Positions 37,820-47,405 are shown, counted from the first letter of the stretch. The stretch is DNA of 64,000 bases from Kitasatospora sp. A2-31 (GCF_022288725.1 NZ_JAKNTA010000003.1:190972-254971), one strand, 5' to 3'. The notes: generated by a model from the sequence alone, not told the origin. Program-made: numbers and translations.

Positions 37820-38116
37820 ATGGCTCTCACCATCCACGGGCTCCCGCTCACCCTGAACACCGACGGCCACCGCCACCCGCGGGAGAACACCCTGGTCGGC
37901 ATCACCGCCGTCCTGGGCGTGCTGGCCTTCACGACCTCGTTCTTCCACAACTTCCACGTCATGAGCTCGTGGACCGGGCTCTTCGGCATCGTCTCCGGGC
38001 TCTGGGGCCAGTTCGTCTCCGTCACCACGGCCGAGCGGTTCGTCCTGGTGATCGCCCTGGCCGCCTCCGCGTGGGGCTTCTACCTGGGAATCGCCAGGGG
38101 CGGCCTCTTGGGTTAG
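37820..38116 (+). CDS. Small conserved membrane protein
   Basis: 98 residues, ATG with AGGAGGT seven bases upstream. Three hydrophobic segments: TLVGITAVLGVLAFTTSFF, WTGLFGIVSGLWGQFVSV-like, and FVLVIALAASAWGFYLGI. It is divergent from rpsF and upstream of femX. From memory, a similar hypothetical (SCO3905 area) lies in the same place in S. coelicolor. Function unknown. Confidence 0.8.
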   Translation: MALTIHGLPLTLNTDGHRHPRENTLVGITAVLGVLAFTTSFFHNFHVMSSWTGLFGIVSGLWGQFVSVTTAERFVLVIALAASAWGFYLGIARGGLLG

Positions 38117-38212
38117 GGCGGACCCGCCCCCGGGCCGTACGGGCCCAGCGCCCCCCGGCCCTCGCCCGGTCGGCCGTCCCGGCCGTCCCGGCCGTCCCGC
38201 CAGGAACCCCCG

Positions 38213-38263
38213 GCGCCCCCGTCGCGTACCTACATGCAGGAGACAGGTACGCGACGGGGGCGC
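38213..38263. terminator. 19-bp hairpin between the membrane-protein gene and femX
   Basis: Perfect 19-base arms with a 13-base loop, about 90 bases upstream of the femX start. It probably terminates the small gene; it could also act as a leader structure for femX. Just before it are tandem GGCCGTCCC repeats (about 38172-38200). Confidence 0.7.
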
Positions 38264-38353
38264 TGCCGCGCCCGCAGCCGCAGGGGCACCGGGCGATACA
38301 GTCACCCCGAGAACCCGGGGCCCACCGAGCCCGACCGACGAGGAGCACCGAGC

Positions 38354-39472
38354 ATGAGCCTGCGCCTGAGGACGATCACCCGCGAGGAGCACCTCGCCTT
38401 CATCAGGAGCCGCGCCTCGGCCAGCCACATGCAGGTGCCGTCCTGGGGCGATGTGAAGGCCGAGTGGCGCTCGGAGTCGATCGGGTGGATCGACGAGGCC
38501 AACCAGCTGGTCGGCGCGGGCCTCGTGCTCTACCGCCAGCTGCCGAAGGTCAAGCGCTACCTGGCGTACCTGCCCGAGGGCCCGGTGATCGACTGGTTCG
38601 ACCGCGACCTGGACCGCTGGCTGCAGCCGATGCTGGCGCACCTGAAATCGCAGGGCGCCTTCTCGGTGAAGATGGGCCCGCCGGTGGTCATCCGCCGCTG
38701 GAACGCGCCGACCATCAAGGAGGCCATCGCCGGCAAGCAGGCCAAGCGCCTGCGCGACATCGAGGCCGACTGGTACGAGCCGCGCGCCTTCGAGGTGGCC
38801 GACCGGCTGCGCAAGGCCGGCTGGCTGCAGGGCGAGGACGGCGGCGCCGGCTTCGGCGACGTCCAGCCCCGCTACGTCTTCCAGGTGCCGCTGGCCAACC
38901 GCTCGCTGGACGACATCCAGAAGGGCTTCAACCAGCTCTGGCGGCGCAACATCAAGAAGGCCGAGAAGAGCGGCGTCGAGGTGGTCCAGGGCGGCTACGA
39001 CGAGCTGCCGATCTTCCACCAGCTGTACCTGGTGACGGCCGAGCGCGACCGCTTCACCCCGCGGCCGCTGTCGTACTTCCAGCGCATGTGGAAGGCGCTC
39101 ACCGCCGAGGACCCGAACCGCATGCGGCTCTACATCGCCTACCACGAGGGCGAGCCGCTGGCCGCGACCACGATGCTGGTGGTCGGCGAGCACGTCTGGT
39201 ACTCCTACGGCGCCTCGGCCAACCACAAGCGCGAGGTCAAGCCGTCCAACGCGGTCCAGTGGCGGATGATGCGCGACGCCTACGCCCTCGGTGGCGGGGT
39301 CTACGACCTGCGCGGCATCAGCGACACCCTGGACGAGAACGACCACCTCTTCGGCCTGATCCAGTTCAAGGTCGGCACCGGCGGCCAGGCCGCCGAGTAC
39401 CTCGGCGAGTGGGACTTCCCGCTCAACAAGCTGCTCCACAAGGCCCTCGACCTGTACATGTCGCGCCGCTGA
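38354..39472 (+). CDS. femX: FemX-like lipid II:glycine glycyltransferase
   Basis: 372 residues from the ATG at 38354 (GAGGAG upstream). The FemABX double-GNAT fold is indicated by ITREEHLAFIRSRASASHMQVPSWGDVKAEW, the helical-arm segment IQKGFNQLWRRNIKKAEKSGVEV and ASANHKREVKPSNAVQWRMMRDA. FemX adds the first glycine of the interpeptide bridge to lipid II from Gly-tRNA; streptomycetes have a Gly bridge on LL-diaminopimelate. It is followed 53 bases later by an alanine-racemase-fold gene in the same direction, which suggests a linked cell-wall role. Confidence 0.88.
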   Translation: MSLRLRTITREEHLAFIRSRASASHMQVPSWGDVKAEWRSESIGWIDEANQLVGAGLVLYRQLPKVKRYLAYLPEGPVIDWFDRDLDRWLQPMLAHLKSQGAFSVKMGPPVVIRRWNAPTIKEAIAGKQAKRLRDIEADWYEPRAFEVADRLRKAGWLQGEDGGAGFGDVQPRYVFQVPLANRSLDDIQKGFNQLWRRNIKKAEKSGVEVVQGGYDELPIFHQLYLVTAERDRFTPRPLSYFQRMWKALTAEDPNRMRLYIAYHEGEPLAATTMLVVGEHVWYSYGASANHKREVKPSNAVQWRMMRDAYALGGGVYDLRGISDTLDENDHLFGLIQFKVGTGGQAAEYLGEWDFPLNKLLHKALDLYMSRR

Positions 39473-39525
39473 GCCGCCGCCGAGCAGCGTGCCCGCCGTG
39501 ACCGACACCCCTGGGAGATGACCCG

Positions 39526-40560
39526 ATGACGCTGTCGCTCTACCTCGACACCGAGCGCTGGCGCGCCCACCAGCGCTCCGTCCTGGCCGAGTTCCCCGGC
39601 CTGGTACCGGTGGCGAAGGGCAACGGCTACGGCCTGGGCAACCACCGGCTCGCCGAGGAGGCGACCCTGCTCGGCACCGGGGTGCTGGCGGTCGGCACCG
39701 CCTACGAGGCGGCCGACGCGGCCGACTGGTACGGCGGCGAGCTGCTGGTGCTCACCCCGTACCGGATCGGCGAGGAGGTGCTGCCGCTGCCGCACGCGCG
39801 GGTGATCCGGACGGTGGCGAGCGTCGACGGGCTGCGTGCGCTGCACGGCGCCCGGGTGGTGGTGGAGTGCATGACCACCATGCGCCGGCACGGCGTGGGC
39901 GCCGCCGACCTGGCGGCGGTCGCCGCCGAGCTGGACGGCGTCTCCTTCGAGGGCCTGGCGCTGCACCTGCCGATGGACCGGCCGGACGGCTCCAGCCCGG
40001 TGGAGGAGGTGGCGTACTGGGTGGACGCCGCCCGGGCCGCCGGGATCCCGGTGCACACCGTGTTCGTCAGCCACCTCGGCGCGGCCGGGATGGAGCAGCT
40101 GGCGCAGCGCTACCCGGACACCGTCTTCCGGGCCCGGATCGGCACCCGGCTCTGGCTCGGCGACCACGGCGCGCTGGAGGTCCGGGCGACCGTCCTGGAC
40201 GTCACCCGGGTCTCCAAGGGCGACCGCTACGGCTACCGCCAGCACCCGGCGCCGTCCGACGGCCACCTCCTGGTGGTCGCCGGCGGGACCGCGCACGGCA
40301 TCGGCCTGGAGGCGCCCAAGTACGTGCAGGGCATGTCCTCCCGGGCCAAGGGGATCGCCCGGGCCGGCCTGGCGACGGTCAACAAGACCAAGTCGCCGTT
40401 CCACTGGTCGGGCAAGCAGCTCTGGTTCGCCGAGCCGCCGCACATGCAGGTCTCGCTGCTCCTCCTGGACAACGACACCAAGCCGCCGGCGATCGGCGAC
40501 GAGCTGACCCTTCAGGTGCGGCACACCACCACCCACTTCGACCGGGTGGTGGACCGCTGA
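39526..40560 (+). CDS. Alanine-racemase N-terminal fold PLP protein
   Basis: 344 residues. The PLP-barrel entry is LVPVAKGNGYGLGNHRLAEE, with Lys31 the likely cofactor lysine. Later barrel motifs are VVECMTTMRRHGVGAADL, EGLALHLPMDRPDG and RIGTRLWLGD. The C-terminal domain is shorter and divergent from true alanine racemase, and I cannot place the catalytic tyrosine with certainty. It may be an amino acid racemase or a PLP protein with another role in peptidoglycan. It is co-directional with femX and ends 7 bases from the convergent glycosyltransferase. Confidence 0.78.
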   Translation: MTLSLYLDTERWRAHQRSVLAEFPGLVPVAKGNGYGLGNHRLAEEATLLGTGVLAVGTAYEAADAADWYGGELLVLTPYRIGEEVLPLPHARVIRTVASVDGLRALHGARVVVECMTTMRRHGVGAADLAAVAAELDGVSFEGLALHLPMDRPDGSSPVEEVAYWVDAARAAGIPVHTVFVSHLGAAGMEQLAQRYPDTVFRARIGTRLWLGDHGALEVRATVLDVTRVSKGDRYGYRQHPAPSDGHLLVVAGGTAHGIGLEAPKYVQGMSSRAKGIARAGLATVNKTKSPFHWSGKQLWFAEPPHMQVSLLLLDNDTKPPAIGDELTLQVRHTTTHFDRVVDR

Positions 40561-40567
40561 CGGCGCT

Positions 40568-42232
40568 CTACTGACGCGCGGTACTTCCGGCCGGCTCCGC
40601 GGCGGGTGGCTCGTCCAGCCACTGCTCGGGGCCGGCCGGCGCGTATCCGGCGTAGCTCGCCTCCTCCTGCAGCCGCCGGGCGGTGCCGAGCACGAAGACG
40701 TCCGGGGCGTGGTCGAGCACCCCGCCGGACGGGTCGTCGCTGCCGTCCCAGCGCACCGGATCGCGGTCCGGGAAGAGGATGTCGCGGACCACCACGGACA
40801 CCAGGTAGAGCGTCCCGGCCAGGTGCAGCACGATCGCGAAGTGGTACCAGGACTCGCCGATCCCATGCTGCTTGGGGCCGGTGACGAAGCCCAGGTGGGA
40901 CCAGATGCCCAGGGTGTAGAGCACCTCGCAGGCCTGCCAGACCAGGAAGTCCCGCCAGCGCGGCCGGGCCAGCACGGCGAGCGGGATCAGCCAGAGCACG
41001 TACTGCGGCGAGTAGACCTTGTTGACCAGGACGAACGCGGCCACCACCAGGAAGGCCAGCTGCACCAGGCGCGGGCGGCGGGGCGCCGAGACGCCGAGCC
41101 AGGCGATGGCCAGGCAGCAGAGCACCATCAGCACCCCGATGTAGACGTCGAGGTTCTCCAGGCTCGCGCCCCGACCCTGCATCAGGATCAGCCAGAAGGA
41201 GCCGTAGTCCTCCTTGCGGTGCTTGCTGAAGACGTAGAAGGTCGACCAGCCCTGCCAGTTGGCCAGCATGATGGGCAGGTTGACCACGAGCCAGGCGCCG
41301 ACCGCCCCGCCCAGCGCCGCACGGAACTCGCGCCACTTCCCGGCGCGCCAGCAGAGCACCAGGAGCGGGCCGAGCAGCAGCACCGGATAGAGCTTGGCCG
41401 CGGTGGCGAGACCGATGAACACGCCGGCCCAGAGCGGCCGCGAGCCGGCCCACCAGGCCAGCGCGACGGCGGCCAGCGCGACCGCCAGGAGGTCCCAGTT
41501 GACGGTGGCGTTCAGCAGCAGGCAGGGCGCGAGGGCGAACAGCAGGGCGTCCCAGGGACGGCGGCGGTGGGTCCGGGAGACCGCCACCACGGCGACGACC
41601 GCACAGGCCGTCAGCAGGCCCGCGTTGATCGCCCAGAACCACTGCTCCTGGCTCGTGGTCGTCCCGCCGCCCGGCGTCACCCAGGCCGCGATCTGCATGA
41701 AGAGACCGGTCAGCACGGGGTACTCGAGGAACTGCAGATCGCCGGAGGTGCCCGGGATCCGGTCCACGTACGGGTGCAGGCCGGCCGCGAAGCCGCGCCC
41801 GGAGAACAGGTGCGGGATGTCGCTGTAGCAGGCGTGGATGTACTGCGGCGAGCCCGGCTGGAACCAGGCGCCGTCGTAGCAGGGCAGCTGCCGGACCATG
41901 CCCAGCACCGAGACCACGATCACCACCAGCGCCAGGAAGCGCGCCGGGATCCACCAGGAGACGCCCAGCAGGGCGCGCCGCCCGGGCGGCCCGCCGATCA
42001 CCTCGCTGCCGGCTGCCGCGACCGGGTCCTCGTCGGCCGGGACGACCACCGTGTTGGCCGGCGGCTCGGCCGTCCCGGACCGGCCCGGGGCACCGACGGG
42101 TTCCCCGGCGACGGCGGAGGCCGAGGCGCCGGCCGAGGCCGTTCCGGGTGCCGCCGGATCGGGCCCGGCGCCCTCGATGGGCCCGGTCTGGCCGGCGGAA
42201 TCGTCACGAGCGCTCGACGTCATGCCGGACAT
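40568..42232 (-). CDS. GT87/DUF2029-like integral membrane glycosyltransferase
   Basis: 554 residues from the ATG at 42232 (GGGAGGT upstream). A disordered ~75-residue N-terminus precedes ten or more membrane helices. An early external loop carries HLFSGRGFAAGLHPYVDRIP and LEYPVLTGLFMQIAAWV, typical of DUF2029/GT87 polyprenol-linked mannosyltransferases. It probably moves mannose from polyprenyl-phosphate-mannose to an external acceptor. It is next to the cell-wall genes femX and PBP, transcribed downstream of the PBP. Confidence 0.8.
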   Translation of the reverse strand: MSGMTSSARDDSAGQTGPIEGAGPDPAAPGTASAGASASAVAGEPVGAPGRSGTAEPPANTVVVPADEDPVAAAGSEVIGGPPGRRALLGVSWWIPARFLALVVIVVSVLGMVRQLPCYDGAWFQPGSPQYIHACYSDIPHLFSGRGFAAGLHPYVDRIPGTSGDLQFLEYPVLTGLFMQIAAWVTPGGGTTTSQEQWFWAINAGLLTACAVVAVVAVSRTHRRRPWDALLFALAPCLLLNATVNWDLLAVALAAVALAWWAGSRPLWAGVFIGLATAAKLYPVLLLGPLLVLCWRAGKWREFRAALGGAVGAWLVVNLPIMLANWQGWSTFYVFSKHRKEDYGSFWLILMQGRGASLENLDVYIGVLMVLCCLAIAWLGVSAPRRPRLVQLAFLVVAAFVLVNKVYSPQYVLWLIPLAVLARPRWRDFLVWQACEVLYTLGIWSHLGFVTGPKQHGIGESWYHFAIVLHLAGTLYLVSVVVRDILFPDRDPVRWDGSDDPSGGVLDHAPDVFVLGTARRLQEEASYAGYAPAGPEQWLDEPPAAEPAGSTARQ

Positions 42233-42307
42233 CCTGCCGCACCTCCCGCGGCTGGACGAGGAGGACCCCTCGCCGGTCCCGGCGCGATCCGGCGAATCCC
42301 GACGAAA

Positions 42308-42345
42308 CGGCGGTGGCGGCCCTCCGAGGAGGACCGCCACCGCCG
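42308..42345. terminator. Hairpin after the penicillin-binding protein gene
   Basis: A 12-base perfect outer stem (CGGCGGTGGCGG and complement) with an inner CCTCC/GGAGG-like pairing, 25 bases after the PBP stop. Confidence 0.7.
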
Positions 42346-42369
42346 TGGTGCGTCGGGGACCGGGGCCCG

Positions 42370-45033
42370 TCAGGGCGCCGCCTGGGCGCCGCCGGCACCG
42401 GTCGCGCTGGGCGACGTGGTCGGCTTCGGCGGCTTGCCGCTCGGGCTGGTCGACGACGTGGGCGAGCTCTGCGTCGGCTGCGGCGAGGTGCAGATCCCGA
42501 GGATGCAGGTCGGCGAGGGGCCGCTGGTCTGGCCCCCGCCACCGCCGCCGCCACCGCTGCCGCCGCCACCGGGCGTCGGGTGGGTCTTGGTCGCCGACGG
42601 CGTGGGCACCGTGCCCGGGCAGTCCACGCCCGGAACGCAGGCCGGCCCCTGGGTGGCGGTCGGCTGCGGCTGCTGCGGGGCACCCGGGTCCGCGGTCTGG
42701 GTCGGGGCGGTCTCGGTGGCCGAGGGCGAGGTGCTCGGCGTGGCCGTGCTCGGCGCGCCCGAGGAGTCCACCTGGCTGCCGACCGGCTGCGGGCTGGGGA
42801 AGTCCAGCTTCTTCTCGTTGGCCAGGGCGGCCTTCATGTAGCGGGTGAACACGTCGGTCGGGGTGTCACCACCGTGCACCGAGTCCTTGCCGCCGGTGCC
42901 GTTGAGCGACAGCCGCTCGTGCTTGGCCGGGTCCTCGCGCCACATCGCGACGCTGGTGGCCAGCTGCGGGGTGTAGCCCACCCACCAGGCCGACTTGTTC
43001 TGGTCGGTGGTACCGGTCTTGCCGGCGACCGGACGGCCCAGCGCGTTGGACTTCGAACCGGTGCCGTTCTTGGCCACGTTCACCAGCACGTCGGTGACGT
43101 TGTCCGCGACGGCCGGCTCCAGCGCCTGCTTCAGCTCGGGCTTCTTGAACCCCGGGCGCTCGACGCCGTTCAGCTCCACCTTGGTGACCGAGTACGGGTC
43201 GGCCTGCTTGCCGCTGGCGGCGAGCGTCGCGTAGGCGTCGGCCATGCGGATCGGGCTGATGCCGGAGGTGCCGAGCGGGAAGGTCGTCGTCTTGGTGTCG
43301 ACGAAGCTCTCCTTGCGCACGCCCATCTTCTCGGCGATGTCGGCCACGTTCTGGCCACCGACGTCCTGATTGAGCTGGACGAACGGGACGTTGTACGACC
43401 ACTGCATGGCCTGTCGCAGCGAGACGTAGCCGCGCTTGCCCTTGTCCTCGTTCTTCTGCCGGTAGGGCTTGCCGGTCGTGTCGTCCATGATCAGCGAGCC
43501 GTCCGGCCGGCGGATCTCGGACATGTCGTCGGAGAGGTAGCGGCTGTCGGCGTTGATCCGCTTCGGCTTGCCCTTGTCGTCGGTGGCGGTCTGCACGCCG
43601 ACCTGCATCGCGGCGGCGAGCACGAACGGCTTGAACGTCGAGCCGACCTGGACGCCCTGGGCGTCCGCGTTGTTGTCGAAGTGCTGGTTCTCCACGCCGT
43701 CGCCGCCGTAGATGGCGACGATCGCGCCGTCGCCGGGCCGGATGCTGGCCGCGCCGAACTGGACCCAGTTGTCGTTGTCCGGGCGCTTCTGCGGGTTGAG
43801 CGTCTCGTTCCGGACGTCGTCGACGGCCTTCTTCAGGGCGTCGACCTTGTCCTTCTCGAAGGTCGTGTAGATCTTGTAGCCGCCCTTGGCGAGCGCCTGC
43901 TGGTCGATCTTCGGGTCCTTGGCCGTGACGTACCGGTTGGCGACGTCCACCAGGTAGCTGATCTGGCCGTTCATGTTGGTCGGCGGCACCGGCTTGATCG
44001 GATCGGGGAACGTGGTGCACTTGGCCCGTTCCTCGGCGGTGGCGTTCTTGGTCTCCACCATCCGGTCCAGGATCCACTTCCAGCGCACTTCGGCGCGCTC
44101 GTGGTTGCCCTTGATGCTCGGGTCGTAGAGCGCGGCGCCCTTGAGCAGACCGGCCAGCATGGCGCTCTGGCAGAGGTCGAGGTCCTTGGCGTTGACACCG
44201 TAGTACGCCTGGGCGGCGGCCTGGGCACCGGTGCCGCGGCCGAACCAGCTGGTGTTCAGGTACCCCTTCAGGATCTCTTCCTTCTTCATGTCCTGATTGA
44301 CCTTCAGGGTGATGAAGAACTCCTTCACCTTGCGGGTGAGGGTCTGCTCCTGGGTGAGGTACGCGTTCTTGACGTACTGCTGGGTGATGGTCGACGCACC
44401 CTGGGTCTGGCCGCCCTTGGCCATGTTGTAGACCGCGCGCAGCATGCCCTTGGGGTCGATGCCGCTGTCGGTGCGGAAGCTCTCGTTCTCGGCCGCGATG
44501 ACCGCGTTCTGCAGGTTGGGGCTGATGTCGGAGAGCTCGACGATCTGACGGTTCGTCTCGCCCTTGCGGGTCATCTCGGTGCCGTCGGCCCAGTAGTAGA
44601 TGTTGTTCTGTTCCTTCACCAGATCCTTGAGCGGCGGGATCGTGGTGCTCTGGTAGATGAAGAAGACCGTGCCGACGCAGGCCGCGAAGACGATCAGGAA
44701 CGTGCTGAGCCAGAGCCGCCAGGACGGCAGCCAGCGGCGGAAGCCCTGCTTGCCGAAGCGCGGGTAGTCGATGAAGCGCTTCTTGCCCGGCTTGCCGTCC
44801 CGGCCGGCCGCGGACGCGGGAGCGCCCGCGCCACGCTTGCCGCCGCCCTTGGCGGCCGCCTTGCGCATCTCGGCGCGGGTCATCCGGGGCTGCTGGGCCG
44901 TCTCCCGGACGCCCGGGGAGCGCCGCCGGAAACCCTCCGAGCTGAGCTCGTCCCGGTCGGCTCCGCCCGTCCCGCCGCCGTCGCCCGGCGGCTGCCCGTC
45001 TCCGTTGGGCGACCTGCGCCGTCGTTCGCTCAT
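42370..45033 (-). CDS. Class A penicillin-binding protein
   Basis: 887 residues. A basic cytoplasmic N-terminus is followed by a membrane helix (about 107-128). The glycosyltransferase (GT51) domain has catalytic Glu182 in AVIAAENESF and GASTITQQYVKN. The transpeptidase domain has SxxK at Ser465-Lys468 (STFK), SYN at 546-548 and KTG at 672-674. The ~130-residue C-terminal tail is Pro/Thr/Ser/Gly-rich with a CILGIC pair. It polymerises and cross-links peptidoglycan. It diverges from the PadR gene across a 352-base spacer. Confidence 0.95.
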   Translation of the reverse strand: MSERRRRSPNGDGQPPGDGGGTGGADRDELSSEGFRRRSPGVRETAQQPRMTRAEMRKAAAKGGGKRGAGAPASAAGRDGKPGKKRFIDYPRFGKQGFRRWLPSWRLWLSTFLIVFAACVGTVFFIYQSTTIPPLKDLVKEQNNIYYWADGTEMTRKGETNRQIVELSDISPNLQNAVIAAENESFRTDSGIDPKGMLRAVYNMAKGGQTQGASTITQQYVKNAYLTQEQTLTRKVKEFFITLKVNQDMKKEEILKGYLNTSWFGRGTGAQAAAQAYYGVNAKDLDLCQSAMLAGLLKGAALYDPSIKGNHERAEVRWKWILDRMVETKNATAEERAKCTTFPDPIKPVPPTNMNGQISYLVDVANRYVTAKDPKIDQQALAKGGYKIYTTFEKDKVDALKKAVDDVRNETLNPQKRPDNDNWVQFGAASIRPGDGAIVAIYGGDGVENQHFDNNADAQGVQVGSTFKPFVLAAAMQVGVQTATDDKGKPKRINADSRYLSDDMSEIRRPDGSLIMDDTTGKPYRQKNEDKGKRGYVSLRQAMQWSYNVPFVQLNQDVGGQNVADIAEKMGVRKESFVDTKTTTFPLGTSGISPIRMADAYATLAASGKQADPYSVTKVELNGVERPGFKKPELKQALEPAVADNVTDVLVNVAKNGTGSKSNALGRPVAGKTGTTDQNKSAWWVGYTPQLATSVAMWREDPAKHERLSLNGTGGKDSVHGGDTPTDVFTRYMKAALANEKKLDFPSPQPVGSQVDSSGAPSTATPSTSPSATETAPTQTADPGAPQQPQPTATQGPACVPGVDCPGTVPTPSATKTHPTPGGGGSGGGGGGGGQTSGPSPTCILGICTSPQPTQSSPTSSTSPSGKPPKPTTSPSATGAGGAQAAP

Positions 45034-45385
45034 GTTCCAGCTACTCCTCGCCAGGCGGTCGAAGCCTGAAGGCAGGGTTCACGTCCGATGCCCGCAACCG
45101 CCCTAACCCCGGAGGTGGTCCTCGTGCACACGCGACAGCGTACGCAGGACAGAAATACAACTAATCGGGCATCAGCCGCCAATGCCCGCAAATCGGCAGC
45201 AGATCATTACACGCCCGTTGCCAAGCACACCCGCGCGTCGCCTTGTGATCACATTCACGCGTGCCCCTCTTGCTCCGCCGGGGGCCCAGGTTTACTGTTC
45301 TCGATATATCGAGCCGATACATCGGAGCGGCATACCGCCGGAGACGGCGGCCCGCGACGGGCGGAGGGGAAGGAGGACGACGGCA
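45034..45385. promoter_or_regulatory. PBP-PadR divergent promoter region
   Basis: 352 bases without a gene and noticeably AT-richer than the surroundings (about 45150-45330). It contains the perfect palindrome CTCGATATATCGAG at 45300-45313, followed by the near-palindrome CCGATACATCGG, and TGTGATCACA at 45244-45253. It should hold promoters for both flanking genes. Confidence 0.55.
45300..45313. promoter_or_regulatory. Candidate PadR operator
   Basis: CTCGATATATCGAG, a 14-base perfect palindrome 72 bases before the PadR start. An AT-rich palindrome of this type next to a PadR gene is the usual place for autoregulatory binding; the same site could also control the PBP gene. Confidence 0.55.
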
Positions 45386-46087
45386 GTGGGCAGGCGCTCA
45401 GGAGTGCTGGAGTTCGCCGTTCTCGGCCTGCTCCACGACGCCCCGATGCACGGGTACGAGCTGCGCAAGCGACTCAACGTCCTGCTCGGATCGTTCCGCG
45501 CGTTCTCCTACGGAACGCTCTACCCCTGCCTGAAGAGCCTGGTGGCCCAGGGTTTCCTGGTCGAGGACAACCCGGACGTCGAGTACGTCCCGGCCACCGC
45601 ACTCAACGGCAAGCGGTCCAAGATCGTCTACCGGCTCTCCGCCGAGGGCAAGCAGCGGTTCGAGGAACTGCTCGCCGACTCCGGCCCCGATGCCTGGGAG
45701 GACGAGCACTTCGGCGTCCACTTCGCGTTCTTCGGGCAGACCGACCGGGCGGTGCGGATGCGCGTCCTGGAGGGCCGCCGCAGTCGGCTGGAGGAGCGCC
45801 TGGAGCGGATGCGCAACTCGCTCGCCCGGGCGCGCGAACGGTTCGACGACTACACCGTCGAGCTGCAGCGGCACGGCCTGGAGTCGGTCGAGCGCGAGGT
45901 CCGGTGGCTCAACGAGCTGATCGAGACCGAGCGGGCCAACCGCACCGGCCGGACCGGACCGGCCGCCGGCGGGCCGGGCTCGGCAGTACCCGACAAGACT
46001 TCGGACGGCCGTGGCGAGGAGGCCGGATCCCCGGATCCGCCCGGGCCACCGTACGACCGCCCGGGGCGCTCCGCCCAGGAGCGCTGA
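45386..46087 (+). CDS. PadR-family transcriptional regulator
   Basis: 233 residues from the GTG at 45386 with AAGGAGG upstream. The winged helix is VLEFAVLGLLHDAPMHGYELRKRL ... SYGTLYPCLKSLVAQGFLVED, the PadR signature. The C-terminal Vir-type helices (about 110-185) form the dimer coiled coil. A Pro/Gly-rich tail ends the protein. It lies 129 bases upstream of inoA and is divergent from the PBP, and could regulate either in response to cell-wall stress; the ligand is unknown. Confidence 0.9.
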   Translation: MGRRSGVLEFAVLGLLHDAPMHGYELRKRLNVLLGSFRAFSYGTLYPCLKSLVAQGFLVEDNPDVEYVPATALNGKRSKIVYRLSAEGKQRFEELLADSGPDAWEDEHFGVHFAFFGQTDRAVRMRVLEGRRSRLEERLERMRNSLARARERFDDYTVELQRHGLESVEREVRWLNELIETERANRTGRTGPAAGGPGSAVPDKTSDGRGEEAGSPDPPGPPYDRPGRSAQER

Positions 46088-46216
46088 CCACCGCGTCAGC
46101 CCTGTGCCGCGCGGCAGGAGTGGGCGCCTCGCGCGCCCGTCAAGCAGTCATCGAAGAAGCAGGACGAGTGCCGCCGATTCCCGGCGGACCTCATGAGATC
46201 ACAGGGAGCAACCGGA

Positions 46217-47299
46217 ATGGGTTCGGTTCGCGTAGCCATCGTGGGCGTGGGCAACTGCGCCGCGTCGCTGGTGCAGGGTGTCGAGTACTACAAGGACGCC
46301 GACCCGGCCGGCAAGGTCCCCGGCCTGATGCACGTCCAGTTCGGCGACTACCACGTCCGTGACGTGGAGTTCGTCGCCGCCTTCGACGTCGACGCCAAGA
46401 AGGTCGGCTTCGACCTGGCCGACGCCATCGGCAACAGCGAGAACAACACCATCAAGATCTGCGACGTGCCGCCGACCGGCGTCACCGTCCAGCGCGGCCA
46501 CACCCTCGACGGCCTGGGCAAGTACTACCTGGAGACCATCGAGGAGTCCGACGAGGCCCCGGTCGACGTCGTCCAGGTCCTCAAGGACAAGCAGGTCGAC
46601 GTCCTGGTCTGCTACCTGCCCGTCGGCTCCGAGGACGCGGCCAAGTTCTACGCCCAGTGCGCCATCGACGCCAAGGTCGCCTTCGTGAACGCCCTGCCGG
46701 TGTTCATCGCGGGCACCAAGGAGTGGGCCGACAAGTTCACCGAGGCCGGCGTGCCGATCGTCGGTGACGACATCAAGTCCCAGGTCGGCGCCACCATCAC
46801 GCACCGCGTGATGGCGAAGCTGTTCGAGGACCGCGGTGTCATCCTCGAGCGCACCATGCAGCTGAACGTCGGCGGCAACATGGACTTCAAGAACATGCTC
46901 GAGCGCGAGCGCCTGGAGTCGAAGAAGATCTCCAAGACCCAGGCCGTCACCTCGCAGATCCGCGACCGCGAGCTGGGCGCCAAGAACGTCCACATCGGCC
47001 CCTCGGACTACGTGGCCTGGCTGGACGACCGCAAGTGGGCCTACGTCCGCCTCGAGGGCCGTGCGTTCGGCGACGTCCCGCTGAACCTGGAGTACAAGCT
47101 CGAGGTCTGGGACTCCCCGAACTCGGCCGGTGTCATCATCGACGCCGTGCGCGCCGCGAAGATCGCCAAGGACCGCGGCATCGGTGGCCCGATCCTGTCG
47201 GCGTCCTCGTACTTCATGAAGTCCCCGCCGGTCCAGTACTTCGACGACGAGGCCAAGGAGAACGTCGAGAAGTTCATCCGCGGCGAGGTCGAGCGCTGA
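46217..47299 (+). CDS. inoA: Myo-inositol-1-phosphate synthase
   Basis: 360 residues from the ATG at 46217 (AGGGAG upstream; the ATG at 46193 is less supported). The Rossmann start is [22 protein letters not shown]. The actinobacterial-type catalytic blocks are [52 protein letters not shown] and [12 protein letters not shown]. It makes inositol-1-phosphate from glucose-6-phosphate with NAD+, supplying mycothiol and phosphatidylinositol. Mycothiol use elsewhere in the window (3945 gene) fits. Confidence 0.95.
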   Translation: MGSVRVAIVGVGNCAASLVQGVEYYKDADPAGKVPGLMHVQFGDYHVRDVEFVAAFDVDAKKVGFDLADAIGNSENNTIKICDVPPTGVTVQRGHTLDGLGKYYLETIEESDEAPVDVVQVLKDKQVDVLVCYLPVGSEDAAKFYAQCAIDAKVAFVNALPVFIAGTKEWADKFTEAGVPIVGDDIKSQVGATITHRVMAKLFEDRGVILERTMQLNVGGNMDFKNMLERERLESKKISKTQAVTSQIRDRELGAKNVHIGPSDYVAWLDDRKWAYVRLEGRAFGDVPLNLEYKLEVWDSPNSAGVIIDAVRAAKIAKDRGIGGPILSASSYFMKSPPVQYFDDEAKENVEKFIRGEVER

Positions 47300-47341
47300 A
47301 GCTCGGGCACTGAGCGCTGAACCGCGGCGCTCACCGCCACC

Positions 47342-47373
47342 GAACGGGTCCACGGTCCGCCGTGGGCCCGTTC
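47342..47373. terminator. Terminator after inoA
   Basis: 14-base arms with one G-T pair and a TCCG loop, followed by ACCTTTT; sits just before the parS at 47390. Confidence 0.75.
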
Positions 47374-47389
47374 ACCTTTTCCCGGCGAA

Positions 47390-47405
47390 TGTTTCACGTG
47401 AAACA
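47390..47405. promoter_or_regulatory. parS: parS site (inoA-MFS gap)
   Basis: Perfect TGTTTCACGTGAAACA between the inoA terminator and the MFS gene start at 47434. Symmetry does not extend further. Confidence 0.95.

Noticed and set aside
45244..45253. TGTGATCACA as a Crp site
   Set aside because: Crp sites have a 6-base spacer between TGTGA and TCACA; here there is none, so it was only noted as part of the AT island.
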